Shown: piece by piece, positions 23,122-35,311 of the stretch
Numbering within the stretch: the first letter of the stretch is position 1
Layout of the letters: the number at the start of each line of letters is the position of its first letter
Origin: Gnetum montanum
Taxonomy: Eukaryota; Streptophyta; Gnetopsida; Gnetales; Gnetaceae
Length of the DNA: 64,000 bases
Reading direction: 5' to 3'
Assembly: GCA_015680685.1 (NCBI GenBank)
Contig: MNCI01023267.1
Span: 336,210 to 400,209 of the forward strand
The notes under the pieces: model-generated
Database searches by the model: none
Seen by the model: the letters and a program-made list of their open reading frames with translations, nothing else
Told to the model about the DNA's origin: nothing
Program-made: the position numbers and the translations under genes

Positions 23122-24840
23122 ATGGCTTCTTCTTAGAGGGGAGATTCTCCATCACCATACAAAGGTGATTCCAATTAGCAAAGGCGTGAAGACCTAAAAC
23201 CACCTATGCCCTAATAATGCAAAGTGGTCTATACTCAACCAGATAAGTATGTTTCAAAATTCACCTTCGTCCTACACCAAGATGAACATATGCGGTGGAG
23301 GAACATCAAGGGCAACATTGTGTTGTTGCCTAATTGATTAGTTCCTACGATGCTACTCCACACTTATGAAATTGGGCATCATAGGGCTAAATGCTGAATA
23401 TGTTATCAAGACTATGACTATCGGGATTATTATCCCACTAAATCACAAAGGAGGAAAGATTGACAATAGGAGGCTTGCTACGAGGCATAAAAGAAGAAAC
23501 AATTCACTAACCCCTTATTCCTACTAGGCCAAAAGGAAGGAGAGGATTCCTTTTCTAGGAGTTTTGAGTTCATAGAATCCCCTCCCCTTTTCTTTGAATT
23601 TACAATTCACTATAAACAACCCTAATTTGAGGAAGAATGGGTTCCATGACCATGGGAACTCCAAAGATGGGAATCAAGGAGAGAACATGGACAAGCACCA
23701 TAATAAAGGTAAACATGGTGATCGTGGCCATGATTAAAGAAGAAGAGGTAGCAAGCATAATTCTCGTTCTAGTCTTCCTTCTTCTTCTCCTTCATCATTC
23801 TTAGCTACTTCCTCCTCTAGCTTCAAACAAAGCTACAAAAGACAAGACTATGAGGGAGGTGATTAGAGGGATAGAGATGATCGCAAGCCCCATTGAAATA
23901 GTAGAGACTATGGGCATGGGTAATCAAGGGAGGTCCACCACCACTAACAAAGGGACAATAAGGGGCATCATAGGCATCATGGTCATCACAAGGGTAATGA
24001 CTATGATGAGCCTTTGCTTGCAATGAGAAATATGTTGAACATTGCAAAGGCCATGAGAATTCCAACGAGGCATATGAAAGACAACTAGATCAAATGGTTG
24101 GAAATGAACAATATTCCCAAGTTTGAAGGGGGATACAATTCTGATTCATAGAATCATCTCTAAGCCTTACACATGAATCTTTGGATGTGATTGTTGGTAG
24201 GTATTATTCATTGTTGCAATGATTTCTAGGCCATGAATTTTCTCAAAGGGAGAAACTCCACCATATCATAGATGGGCTCTAGATAGAAATGAGGAGAATT
24301 CTTGGGGTCTATGCCCAAGGGAGCCTTTCAGAACTAAGAGACCATTAGATCCAAAGGCTAATTGAGCAAGTGGCCAAAGAAGAAGGTGAGTTGATAAAAA
24401 CACAAAATGCAGAGGAGTACAACCAAGTTCCTTCCATTTTAAAAAGGGAGGTTCAATTTTATGACAACAAGGAGGAGGCACCACTTGATGAAGTGGTGCA
24501 ATGTAGAACCTTGTTGATACAAAAATCTCTTTCTAAAATATTAGCTAAGGTAGACATAATATGGGATTATTTAGATGATAAGTTCCAAATTTCCCTTAAA
24601 ATTGCTAAAGAGTCCAAAGATCAAGGTAGTGGTTGTAACCAAAGGAGAATGAAGGAAGCTAAACATGCCCATCAAAGGGGTAAGGGAAAAGCTACTGCCA
24701 TTGAAGAGGTTGTGGTATTTGAAACAAATGATGATGGTGGATGTGACATCTACCAATATGAACATCCTAAGTGATGTTGCCCTATTGTGTCACACTTGTA
24801 GGAATCTAGGGTGTATGTCCTGAGTCCTAGATTGGCCAAA
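23122..24840 (+). pseudogene. gag of element E
   Basis: It starts at the ATG at 23122 (Met-Ala-Ser-Ser) and is followed for about 1.7 kb with stops. It has a variable N-terminus with a His-Gln-Asp-Glu block near 23280, a His/Asp/Arg/Ser-rich linker near 23690-24000, the helical gag core (about 24120-24360) and a Lys/Glu-rich stretch open at 24370-24774. The zinc-knuckle region at about 24742-24780 reads Cys-Asp-Ile-Tyr-Gln-Tyr-Glu-His-Pro-Lys. The second Cys of the D copy is Tyr here, which a single TGC/TGT-to-TAC/TAT change explains. Confidence 0.75.
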
Positions 24841-25439
24841 AGGTAAGCACCCAGGAGGTTGCCTTATCCTCAAGGCAACTATAGGTAATTCCACCAACAA
24901 CAAGCCTATTATTTGAGTGGATCTCCACCCCAACCTCATGAGCAGTACCAGTAATGGTAGCACCCATAGTCATGAGGGATGCCACCATCAAGGTAGTAGT
25001 ACCCTTACTGGCAAACAGAACCATATGGGTACTATCTTCAATAGTCTCTTTCTCTATGTGACTCTTCCAGTCAAGCCTCTTTTCAGCACCACTACTACCC
25101 TTCTTAGCACTATAGAGCTCAATCTCAAAGAGGGGAATTCCCATTTTCATTTTACTCTCCTCATCCTTCTACATTTGTACCTCCGCCCTCAACTCAATTG
25201 CCACCAACTCCATCAATCATAGTGAAATTCTAGCCTAGTCATAAAAAAGAAATTCCACAAGGGTTGTTAACTTACAACTAGCTTCCTAGTAGAGTGGTCC
25301 AGAGAATAAGCCCTAAAAAAGACCTTTCTTCCAAACAAAAAATCCTTCTAAGCCCTCATAGATGCCTATCGTTGATGATCCTACTTCTCTTTCATCCTCT
25401 ACTACATCATTCAAGAACCCTTCAAACTAAATTTCTTTC

Positions 25440-26896
25440 AAACTGCATACTGTCATGTTGGACCATGTGATCACAGATTGGAAGATTGGCCACCTTCCCA
25501 CAAAACAATCTGATCTTGGGAGTTTCCTTATTTACTTGCAAATCACTGGGAATGAGCCTTACAAGGCGCTTCTAGACTCATGTTCTAATGTAAACTTGAT
25601 CTCTCATGAAATGTACAAAGCCTAGTACTTTCCTCCTCTCAAAAAGAGCAACATTCATCTTGATTTTATAGATCAATCCATCACTATTCCCTTGGGATTG
25701 GTAGAAGACATTGTAACCACCATCTGTGGATGGTCTTATCCTACTAACTTCCTAGTGATCCAAGTAGAAAACTACAAAGGGAACTTCCCAATCATCATGG
25801 GAATGGATTGGATATGTATAAAAGATGCATCATTGGAAATTAAAGACCTCTCCTTGAAAATTTCCAAGAAAAATGATTTTGGTAAAATTGAGAGGAAGCA
25901 CATTCCATGCATCACATATAGTGATAGGGTGTCACTACAAGCAGAAATTATGGACCATGAAAAGCACAATAATCACAAAATGTAGGCAATGTGTAGATGT
26001 GAGAAAAATACAAAGGTGCCTATATGCAACAACCATAAAAGAGGAAGGCACCCAATGGCTGACACTTGAACCTAAAAGCAACTCAACTTTGCACATGAAA
26101 TAAAATGAAAGCCTAACAAGTGCCTATGTTGAAGGCATAGACAAGATGGAGCAAATCCATCACCAACTTCTAATGAACCTTATGACACTAATTGGGGAGA
26201 GCTGAAAATCCTTGAAATCTTTAAACATGAGCCCCTTAAGTTAAAAAATTTTCTTGCTAGAATGGAGTATGCTTTTCTAAAAAATGGTAAGTTGATCATC
26301 ATCAATGTCAACCTTGCTCCTTTGTAGAAAAAGAAGCTGTTGAAGGTGGTCAAAAAATGGACAACAAACTTTTCATGGTCTTATCGTGAGCTCACTAGAA
26401 TTGATCCAAGGATATGCCAACATCACATCTAGATAGATTCTTTCATTAAGTCAAAGAGGTAGTTGTAGCAGCGGTTGAACCCTAAATTGAAGTAGATCAT
26501 GAAAGAAGAGATTGAGCAACTCCTCAAAGCAAGGTTCATCTATCCCATTGTAGGTAGCAAGTGGGTTAGATCACTTGTAATAGTACCAAAGAAAGATGGC
26601 AAATGAAGAGTATGCATTGATTTTAGGTTGTTGAACATGGAAATATACAAGGATATATTTATATTGTCATTTGGGGACTAGGTGTTGGATACCATTTTTG
26701 GACATTATTACTATAGCTTTCTAGATGGTAATAAATCCTATAACCACATCCAAATAGCACTAGAAGATTAGTCCAAAACCACATTCAGAAATCCTTAGGG
26801 GACTTTTGCATACAGAAAGATTTCTTTTGGCCTGTGCAATGCCCCTACAGCATTTTAACACCTTGTCCTAAGCCTCTTTCAATAGCAAATTGGTAG
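25440..26896 (+). pseudogene. pol of element E, protease and first part of RT
   Basis: The protease motif lies at about 25571-25600, with Leu-Asp-Ser-Cys where Asp-Ser/Thr-Gly is expected. A flap-like Ile-Met-Gly-Met-Asp-Trp segment lies near 25795. The linker to RT includes a Lys-Lys-Leu-Leu-Lys-Val-Val block (about 26335). RT begins with Arg-Leu-Asn-Pro-Lys-Leu-Lys (about 26475) and goes through Pro-Lys-Lys-Asp-Gly-Lys (about 26585) and Phe-Gly-Leu-Cys-Asn-Ala-Pro (about 26830). At 26896 it is cut by element D, and the frame resumes at 35312 after the ggtag duplication. The RT signature is of the Athila/Tat branch of Ty3/gypsy. Confidence 0.85.
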
Positions 26897-27698
26897 TGAT
26901 GAGAGCGGTTACTCTAGCAGTTTATTCTAATTATTAGAGTGGCAGTTTCTCTAAAATTAAAGTGGTATTTTTTCTAATTATTAAATTAGTTGCTTCCAAG
27001 CCTATAAATATAGTGCCCAGGCGCACAATTTAAGGAGGAAGTCTTGGAAGGAAGTATTTCAAGGGAAGTCTTTTAGAAGTTAAGTTAGAGTATTTTCCAA
27101 GTGCCCACAATAGGAGGTCTAAGTGTGGATGGATCTTTATTCAAGCATTATGTACTTGAGCATACCTTGTGTATGGTAATAAAGACGAGCTCTTGGATTC
27201 ATCCTTGCAGCACTTGAGATTTATTTTCTTGCTCATTTCTTTTATTTTGTTTTTTTCTGCATTTATTCTATTTAATTTTATAAACTTTACATTACTGTTA
27301 TTAGCACACATAGTACGATCACTTCGAGCATGCGTGTAACACTTGGTAACCTAGTAACGATTAGCATCTGGTAATCCCAGTAGTGTACGACAAGTGAGAA
27401 TGGATACTGGTGTTAGGATTAGTTTAAAGCCTAGTTAAATTAGTCACTTAGTTATCTCTCTCTCTCCTCCCTTATTAGTAGCAGGACATAAAAACATAAA
27501 AGCTATAAAAATCATATGCCTCAAACTTACTTAACCATACAATCATGACATACAAGTAAGTTTGGAAAGACAACGATCAACCAACCTGTCCTTGTTCCAC
27601 AAAGGCGCATAGGCATTTAGTCCTTGGAATTCAACCGGATCATGTGTAAAACACTTGTATTTATATGGTTGAGCATAAGGGTACCTCGCCACTCATGA
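26897..27698 (+). repeat. 5' LTR of element D
   Basis: 802 bp. It opens TGATGAGAG and closes actcatga (last C of TCATCA changed to G). TATA (tataaatata) near 27003; 'caataaagacgagctc' with AATAAA near 27178. Confidence 0.93.
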
Positions 27699-27699
27699 T

Positions 27700-27717
27700 T
27701 GGCACCGTTGCCAGGGA
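27700..27717 (+). promoter_or_regulatory. Primer binding site of element D
   Basis: TGGCACCGTTGCCAGGGA, the best-preserved tRNA-Asp-type site in the window; it differs from the Athila consensus at only a few bases. Confidence 0.85.
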
Positions 27718-27833
27718 CTTAGTTGTTTGTGTGCTAACTAGAACATAGGAAATCATTCACATCATTGGAAGGAACTCTTAGGGTTGATTGAGAAAATAAT
27801 AAACAAGAGTACATTACACATTGAATAGAAAAA

Positions 27834-29745
27834 TATTTCTTCTTCTTCATATGAAAGCGCCTCACTGCCTAGGTCTGAAATAGGAAACAATTGATGGCGT
27901 AATACACATGACGTTGATCTACTAGTCCCTCAACAATTTTGTGTGGTATATGTTCATCTTTATGAATATGTACCAAAATTTACCTTTATCCTCCACTAGG
28001 ATGAAAAACTACATTGGTGAGATTTAGAAAGTAACATAGTGTTACCTCTTGATCATTCAGTCTCAAGCATGCTTCTTCATGCTCTCACATGAATTGGCAT
28101 GCCACACTTACACGCAGAATATGTTGTGCAAAATAATGACTCAAGAGAATACCATCCCACAGAGGCACAATGTTAAAGGGACTTGTAATAGGAGAGACAT
28201 AATAAGTCATTGAAGGGTAAGTGGTCCAAGGATACCCTACATGTCTTAAGTGAAAATAAGGGTGGTGAACCTACCTTAGGCAATCGACCACACAATGATG
28301 TTCCTCCCCTTGACTTTGGCCAAGGGGTTGTGTATCAAAACCTTCATTCCACTATTCATAACCCAGGTTCTAATACCCATGGGCATAAAGGGTCCAAAAA
28401 AGGGACACGAAATCATGATAAAGGTCGACATTCTGATTGTAATTGCAATCGGGATCGAGACCATAGAAGAGAAGGTAGCAAACACTGTCATGGTGACGGT
28501 TCTCCTTCTTCTTCACCTTCATCATCTCCTTCATCCTCTCCTTCAATATCTAGACATGGTCATAAAGAAAAAGACCATGGGGATAAAGGTAGGCAAAGTG
28601 GAAGTCATAGATGAAACAGCCAGGAAAGAGGATGAGGGCACTCTAGAGAGTCATGACATAGATGAAGGGAGAGTAGGGAACAACGTAGGCATCATAGATG
28701 TCATGGATGAGATGATCATGATGAACCCCTACTCGCTACTCAAAGTATGTTAGACATAACTAAGGTTGTTAGAATTCCAACAAGGCACCAGAAATATAGT
28801 AAGATCAAGAGGTTAGATATAAAAAATATCCCATGATTTGAAGGGGGACGACGCTAATCCTCAGAATCACTTACAAGCATTCCACGATGCGTGTGCCTTA
28901 CAAAACATAGAGAAAAAATGGAAAAAACTTAAGTTGTTTCCATGGACACTAGTTAAAGAAGCGGAAAGCTAGTACCAGTCCTTAGAACTGGAATCTATTC
29001 ATAGATGGAGTACTATGTTAGAACTATTTAATGAAAAGCACTAAACATATTCTTGAGTGTCTAACTTGCAAAGGCAAATCCAAGGCCAAAAACAAGGAGG
29101 ACATGAACCCTTGGATGCTACCATGGGCCAATATTATGCATTGTTACATTGTTATGTTGTCCATGGTTATTCCCAAAGGGATTAACTGTGCCATCTCATG
29201 GATGAGATTAGGCATGAAATGAGAAGAACCCTTGGGACTTATGCCCAAGGGAGACTATCCGAGCTTAGGTCCCATCAAATTCAAAGAGTATTGGAGCAAG
29301 TTGCTAAGGGAGAAGATGAGCTACAGAAGAGAGAAAGTGAAAAAGAGTATAACTAATATCCTTCCCTTCAGAAGAGGAAAGTAAGATTTTGTAAGGATGA
29401 ATAAGAGTCACCACTTGAAGAGATGGTGAATAGGAAAACTTTGCCTATCTAAAAGATGACATCAGAAGTTTCGACAAAGATAGACCAAATGGGGGATTCC
29501 CTAAACAATAGATTTTAATTTGTTCTTAAAATAGTAGAGAAGTATAGAGAGCAAGGTAGTGATCACAAAAAAAGAAAAAAGAAAAAAGCTGAACATGCAC
29601 GTAGCAAGGGTAAGGGAAAAGTTACCATCATTGAAGAGGTTATGGAGTTGGAAATAGAAAATGATAGTGAATGTGAAATATGTCAATATGACCATCCTAA
29701 GGGATGTTACCCTGTAATCTCACATCTGTAAGAGTCTAGGGTGTA
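27834..29745 (+). pseudogene. gag of element D
   Basis: Alignment to C puts the start near 27834, where ATG has become ATT. The order matches C and E: N-terminal domain, a Ser/His/Asp/Arg-rich linker (open at 28210-28614), the gag core with Lys-Leu-Phe-Pro-Trp (about 28935) and a Lys/Glu-rich end. The zinc knuckle at about 29668-29708 reads Cys-x2-Cys-x3-His-x3-Cys, one residue shorter in two spacings than the usual CCHC box. This is the only copy here with all four ligands. Stops are numerous. Confidence 0.75.
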
Positions 29746-30349
29746 TGCACTCAGCCCATGATTGAACCAACGGCGAGCACCCCGAAGGTTACCTTACCTC
29801 CAAGGTAACCCAAGATAGTTCCACCAACCCTTAACATATTGTCCAAGTGGAACTCCACCACAACTGATTGAGAAATATCAACAGTGGAAACACCCACACT
29901 AATGGGAAATGCCACCACTAAGGTAATAGTATCCTTACTGGTAATTTGACCCATATGGATATTACGTGCAACAGCCAATCTCCCCACATGACTCTACTGG
30001 TCACATCACTCCTTAACCTCACTATTAAGCCCGCGAGTATTATGGAACTTCCTCTTCTAGAGGTGATATTCTACAAGTATATCATCCTTCTCATCTAGTG
30101 GCATCTCTTCCACCAATAGCTCCATTAGCACCTACTCTAGCTATGCAAGGTGAAATTCCTACCCAGCCATAACAACGTAATGCCACAAAGGCTATTAACT
30201 CTCAACCTACTATTGGTTCCAAAAACCACATGAAGAAAAGACATTTATTTAGAACCAATAGACCAACCAAGCCCTTGCAATCACAAGCAGCTGATTCCTT
30301 AGATACCTCAATATCAATAAAAACTTCAGAGCCTCCTTCAACTTAACCA

Positions 30350-32155
30350 CCACACTCAACACATATGATCATGCTAACATATGCCATCACCAATTGGATA
30401 AAATCTAGCCATCTTCCCAGGAAATTCTCTGATCTTGGGAATCCTCTGATATACTTAAAAATTGCTAGAAATGCACCATGCAAGGCTTTTTTGGATTTAA
30501 ATTCTAGTGTCAACTTGATTTCTCAAAAAATGTACAAGGCCTAGAACCTACCTACATTAAAAAAGAGCAACATCCATATAGAGTTGGCTGACTAGTCCAT
30601 CATTGTCCCATTGGGACTAGTGGAAGACATTTGTGGGTGGTCGTACCTAGCTAACTTCCTAGTGATTTAGGTAAATAATGGTAGGGGGGACTTCCCAATC
30701 ATAATGGTAAGGGCATGGCTAAGCACCATTGACACATGCCTAGGAATCCACGATCTTTCCCTAGAAATATCAAAGGAAAATACATTTGGAAAGAGTGAGA
30801 AGAAGAAAGTTCCATGCATCGCATATAGTGACATAGGGTGTAATTGCGTGCAGAGGTCATGGTTTGTGCAAAGTTTAACATTTCCTGCATGCAATTAGTG
30901 TGCAAAAGTGATCAACATACAAATATGCCTGTATGCAGCAGCCGCACAATAGGAAGGCACCCAGTGGCTGACAGCTGATCAAGAAAGCAGTTCACTCATT
31001 TGCATGGAACCAACTGAGGGTTTGACTTGTGCTTACATCAATAACATAGATGCATTAGAGTAAGTCTACTGCCAACTTCCAAGTCTTAACCTTGAAAATG
31101 TCAACTGGGAGAAGTTGGAAATCCCTGAGAAATTTAAGTAGGAGCCCCTCGAGATGAAACCATTGCCCACCGATATGAAATACATGTTCATTAAAAACGG
31201 AAAATCGATAATTATCAATGCTAAGCTTGCTCCTCAATAGGAAGAAGAACTGCTGAAGGTAATCAATAGATGGTTAAAAGCCTTCACTTGGTCATATCCT
31301 GAATTAATCAGAATAGATCCTAGTATATGCCAACATAGGATTTACACCAACTCCTCCATGAATCCTCAAAGACAACCACAGAGGCGATTGAACCCAAAGT
31401 TGAAGCAAGTAGTTAAGGAAGAAATCGAATAGCTTCTCAAGGCTAGGTTCATATACCCCATTTCTGATAGCAAATGGGTTAGCCCATTAGTTATTGTGCC
31501 TAAAAAGAGAGGTAAATGGAGGGTGTGCATAGATTTAAGGCTACTGAATATGGCAACATTCAAAGATCACTTTCTGTTGCCATTTGTTTACCAAGTCTTA
31601 GACACCATCATAGGACATCGCTACTATAGTTTTCTAGATGGATATAGTGGATATAATTAAATAAAAATAGCCTTAGAAGACCAAGCCAAGACTATGTTCA
31701 CCAGTCCTTGTGGAACATTTGCATACAAACAAATGTTGTTTGGCTCGTGAAATGCACCTGCAACATTTCAACGACTAATTCTAAGCATCTTCCAATAGTA
31801 GATAGGAAATGGTGTGGAGGTCTTTATGGATGACTTCTCCACTTGTGGAGAAAACTTTGATCAAGCCTTGGACCAGTTGGAGCAAGTGTTAAAAAGATGT
31901 GTAGAAACCAATTTGAGGCTCAATTGGTAGAAAATTCATTTGATGGTCCAAGAAGGCATAGTACTAGGGCACAAAATCTTACACACAGGGATAAAGGTAG
32001 ACCTTGAGAAAATCAAAATTATCCAAGGAATTACCCATCAACCAGAAACTGTCAAAGATATTTGGTCATTCCTTGGACATATTGGCTACTATAGGAGATT
32101 TATTGATAACTTTTCAAAGGTTGACCTCAACATTGACCTTGATCTAGCATAAAAA
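30350..32155 (+). pseudogene. pol of element D, protease and RT; RNase H and integrase deleted
   Basis: The protease site near 30496 has Leu-Asp-Leu-Asn in place of Asp-Ser/Thr-Gly. RT is the best preserved in the nest: Arg-Arg-Leu-Asn-Pro (about 31385), Pro-Lys-Lys-Arg-Gly-Lys-Trp-Arg-Val-Cys-Ile-Asp (about 31500-31535), and an intact catalytic loop Phe-Met-Asp-Asp-Phe-Ser at 31823-31840. RT ends at Phe-Ser-Lys (about 32118) and jumps straight into the Asp-Leu-Asp-Leu segment that in C follows integrase (C 44823 joined to about 46330). Stops are mainly TAG at former Gln or Trp codons. Confidence 0.85.
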
Positions 32156-34463
32156 TAATGATGAGTAACCCTTAATTTACTAGATGAAAACTGACTAGTT
32201 GCCCTATCATCTAACAAGTTGCACAAGGCATTCAATAAACAACGTCATGACGTAAGGATTAGGAAAGTTACATATCAACTGGGAGATAAGGTTCTCTTCT
32301 AGAATCCCACACATGTGCCACAACGTACTAAATTTCAAACACTGTGGGAAGGACCATATATTATTTATGAAAATTTTTCTTTAGGGGCCATGACAATATA
32401 AAAACTTGAGAGCCCAGACAAGAAACTGTTGGTTAATGTACAACAAACCAAAACTTTCCAGGAGCTTAGGATAGCTAGTACACATGCTACCTCTCTTCAT
32501 GGACAATCCTGCTCACTATTTTAGATCTTCTCCTTCCAACTTAGTCGTGGGGGAGATGGCCACCTATGCTAACAATTCTAGGCTCTCAGTTCTTTTGAAT
32601 TTTTTTTACACATTTTTTGTTTTACACATTCTTTCAACTTTTCTTATTTTTCTTTTATACCATAATTCATGTTTTTACTATTTCTTTGTTTACTTGATTT
32701 ACTTTTATTTTTCATCTAATAAGTGCTCATGATGGTGGATTGAATTATATCATATTGATTGCTAATGTTTGGTTTTTACCTTTTAATAATGATGCTGATA
32801 TTAAGGTATGGTTATTTTGGTAAAATAGGCAATGAGTCCACGCCATCCACTCATCCATACAAATCTATGGTCTCCATGGGCTTGGAATTGTATAGTCCCT
32901 CTTTTTCTAAGTAAAATTTTAATGAATTGGTGGCTAGGTATTTTTTAAACCAAGAAAAGACTTAAAGGATGAAAAGGGTATGACTTCAAGGGGATTCGAT
33001 GCATTTTTCCTGGCCATTCTCTTGGGTGCTTGGATGCTTTTTCTTGGGTTTTCTACCATTTTGACATTGTTCAAAAATTAGGAAGCCGAGTGAATAAAAA
33101 TAAGTCTTTACATGGTGTGGTTCTCATGCAAGAGAAAAAGAAAGAAAAAGAAGAAAACAAAAAGAGAGAGTGAGAATTCAATGCACACCCCTTAGACATA
33201 ATAAAGTAATATGGGCTATAAGCACTGGTTATGACATGTTACCCATCCCTAAAGGTTCCCTCTAACTAAGGCCCTTTCTTGCTTCCTACTTCTCCATATC
33301 ACTCTCATTGGAATGGTGGTGACTCTTTGTAAAAGCATTCTTGTTGCTTCAAGTGGATGGATTGGCCAAGTGTGTTGATGTGAGGTCACTGGATGTGGTT
33401 TGTTTGAGTCTAGATTTGGGATGAGTTGTACTCAATCACATTAACCATAAAATACACAAGGGGCTTTACACAACCTTGTTCTTGGGATTCCATTCCATTC
33501 TCTCCGCTCCATCTTTCTTCCCATTTTCCACCTCATTGCCAGTTTTATCATTAGTTTGTTCTGGGTTGATGCATTATTTTTCTTTGGTGAATTCTTGTCA
33601 GTAAGTTTTTAACTCCTGCTTCCAAATGACATTCCTAGAGCCTACGGACTATTTGGTTTGTGGGTTTTTTAGGGCTTAAAAGGCATGAGCCTACTTTGGG
33701 GAGGACCCACTAGCATTTATTTCTGGTGAAATTGTTAACTTCTTTTCCTTAAACATTTCCTACAATCAATCATTTCTTATTTCATCCCCATCCATGACAT
33801 CCATTTTATTGATATTTTTTCCCATCTTTCTTGTTCCTCATATTTTTCCATCTTATAGCTACAAGAGGTTCGCTCTTAGTCCTAGGGATCATAACACAAA
33901 TTTTTCAATTTTCTCCATTTTATTGTTCACCTAACCCCTACATTTTGGATATTCACCTATGATAAATCTTTGAACTAGTTTCTACCATAACCACAACTCA
34001 TCCAATGCGCTTCATATCAAAACAAGGTAGCAATTTCATTATGCGTTATCTATCCTTTCTCATTTATGAATGTGTTGTGTGTGAAGATGGTAATCATACA
34101 AACAATGGACTGGCTTGGAGGAAGCTCTCAAAATGGACCAGAACTAGAGCATTTACAAAAGGAGCAAGTTTGATGGCATGGCTATGGATAAATAATGGAA
34201 GGCACAATCTTAGCATTGGCGGAAACACGCTTCATTTTCATTCTCTCTCTTTCTTTACAAGCTGCCAAATAAAGGCTTGGATGTCATTTATGTCCGAGTG
34301 TTCACCACAATGGTTATGAACAATAATGTTGTAATATGCTTATTGATCCGTTCACTGGGCACATTGAGTCTGTCATCCCATTCCACCATCAGTTGTCAAT
34401 TAGTCAATAATCCCATACCTTTCCAATATTTAGTAAGGAACTCAAGGATGAGTTTTCATTTAG
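32156..34463 (+). other. 3' end of integrase and post-pol spacer of element D
   Basis: The first ~370 bp (to about 32530) match the C-terminal end of integrase in C and E (blocks 'gcacaaggcattcaataaa' and 'gtgccaca'). From the internal purine tract at 32545 to the 3' tract, 1.9 kb have no gene. Spacer phrases shared with C, E and A occur at about 32850, 33230 and 33690. Confidence 0.7.
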
Positions 34464-34474
34464 TCATGGGGATA
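34464..34474 (+). promoter_or_regulatory. 3' polypurine tract of element D
   Basis: TCATGGGGATA directly precedes the LTR start TGATGA. One G differs from the family form TCATGGGGGTA. Confidence 0.85.
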
Positions 34475-35311
34475 TGATGAGAGTGGTTACTATAGTGGTT
34501 TATTTTAATTAGTAGAGTGGCAGTTTCTCTAAAACTAGAGTGGCAGTTTTTCTAATTATTAGAGTAGTTGCTTCCAAGCCTATAAATACAGTGCCCAGAT
34601 GCACAATTTAAGGAGGAATTCTTGGAAGGAAGTCTTTCAAGGGAAGTATTTTAGAAGTCAAGTTAGAGTATTTTCCAAGTGCTCGTAGCAAGAGGTCTAA
34701 GTGTGGATGGATCTTTATTCGAGGATTGTGTACCTGAGCATACCTTGTGTACAACAATAAAGACGAGCTCTTGGATTCATCCTTGCAACACTTGAGATTT
34801 TTTTCCTTGCTAATTTTTTTATTTTATTTTTTTCTACATTTATTTTATTTTATTTTATAAACTTTACATTTCTGTTATTAGCACACATAGTATGATCACT
34901 TCGAACATGCGTGTAACACTTAGTAACCCAGTAACGATTAGTAGTTGGTAATCCCAGTAGTGTTGCACTGGTTCAGGATGTGTATGGCAAGTGAGAATGG
35001 ATACTAGTGTTAGGATTAGTTTAAAGCCCAGTTAATTAGTAGTTAAGTTAAATTAGTCACTTAGTTATCTCTCTCTCTTCTCCCTTATTAGCAGCAGGAC
35101 ATAAAAACATAAAAGCTATAAAAATCATATGCCTCAAACTTACTTAACCATACAATCATGACATACAAGTAAGTTTGGAAAGACAACGATCAACCAACCT
35201 ATCCTTGTTCCACAAAGGTTCATAGGCACTTAGTCCTTGAAATTCCACTGAATTGTGCGTGAAACGCTTGTATTCGTATGGTTGAGCATAGGGGTACCTC
35301 GCCACTCATCA
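34475..35311 (+). repeat. 3' LTR of element D
   Basis: 837 bp, TGATGAGAG to CTCATCA, the mate of 26897-27698. It keeps the ~23-bp block 'gcactggttcagg...' lost from the 5' copy. Confidence 0.94.

Larger units (their letters stand above)
26897..35311 (+). mobile_element. LTR retrotransposon D, inserted in RT of E, internally deleted
   Basis: LTRs 26897-27698 and 34475-35311; perfect 5-bp duplication ggtag at 26892-26896 and 35312-35316. The interior is 6.78 kb against 8.2 kb in sister C. The missing ~1.45 kb is RNase H and most of integrase, with the junction near 32121. gag, protease and RT are present with stops. The LTRs are of the same subtype as each other and look about 90% alike, apart from a ~23-bp loss in the 5' LTR near 27375, so D is younger than its host E. 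Confidence 0.94.

Noticed and set aside
28210-28753. Two overlapping plus-strand ORFs in element D as separate genes
   Set aside because: The first is the Ser/His/Arg linker of gag; the second is the same DNA in another frame.
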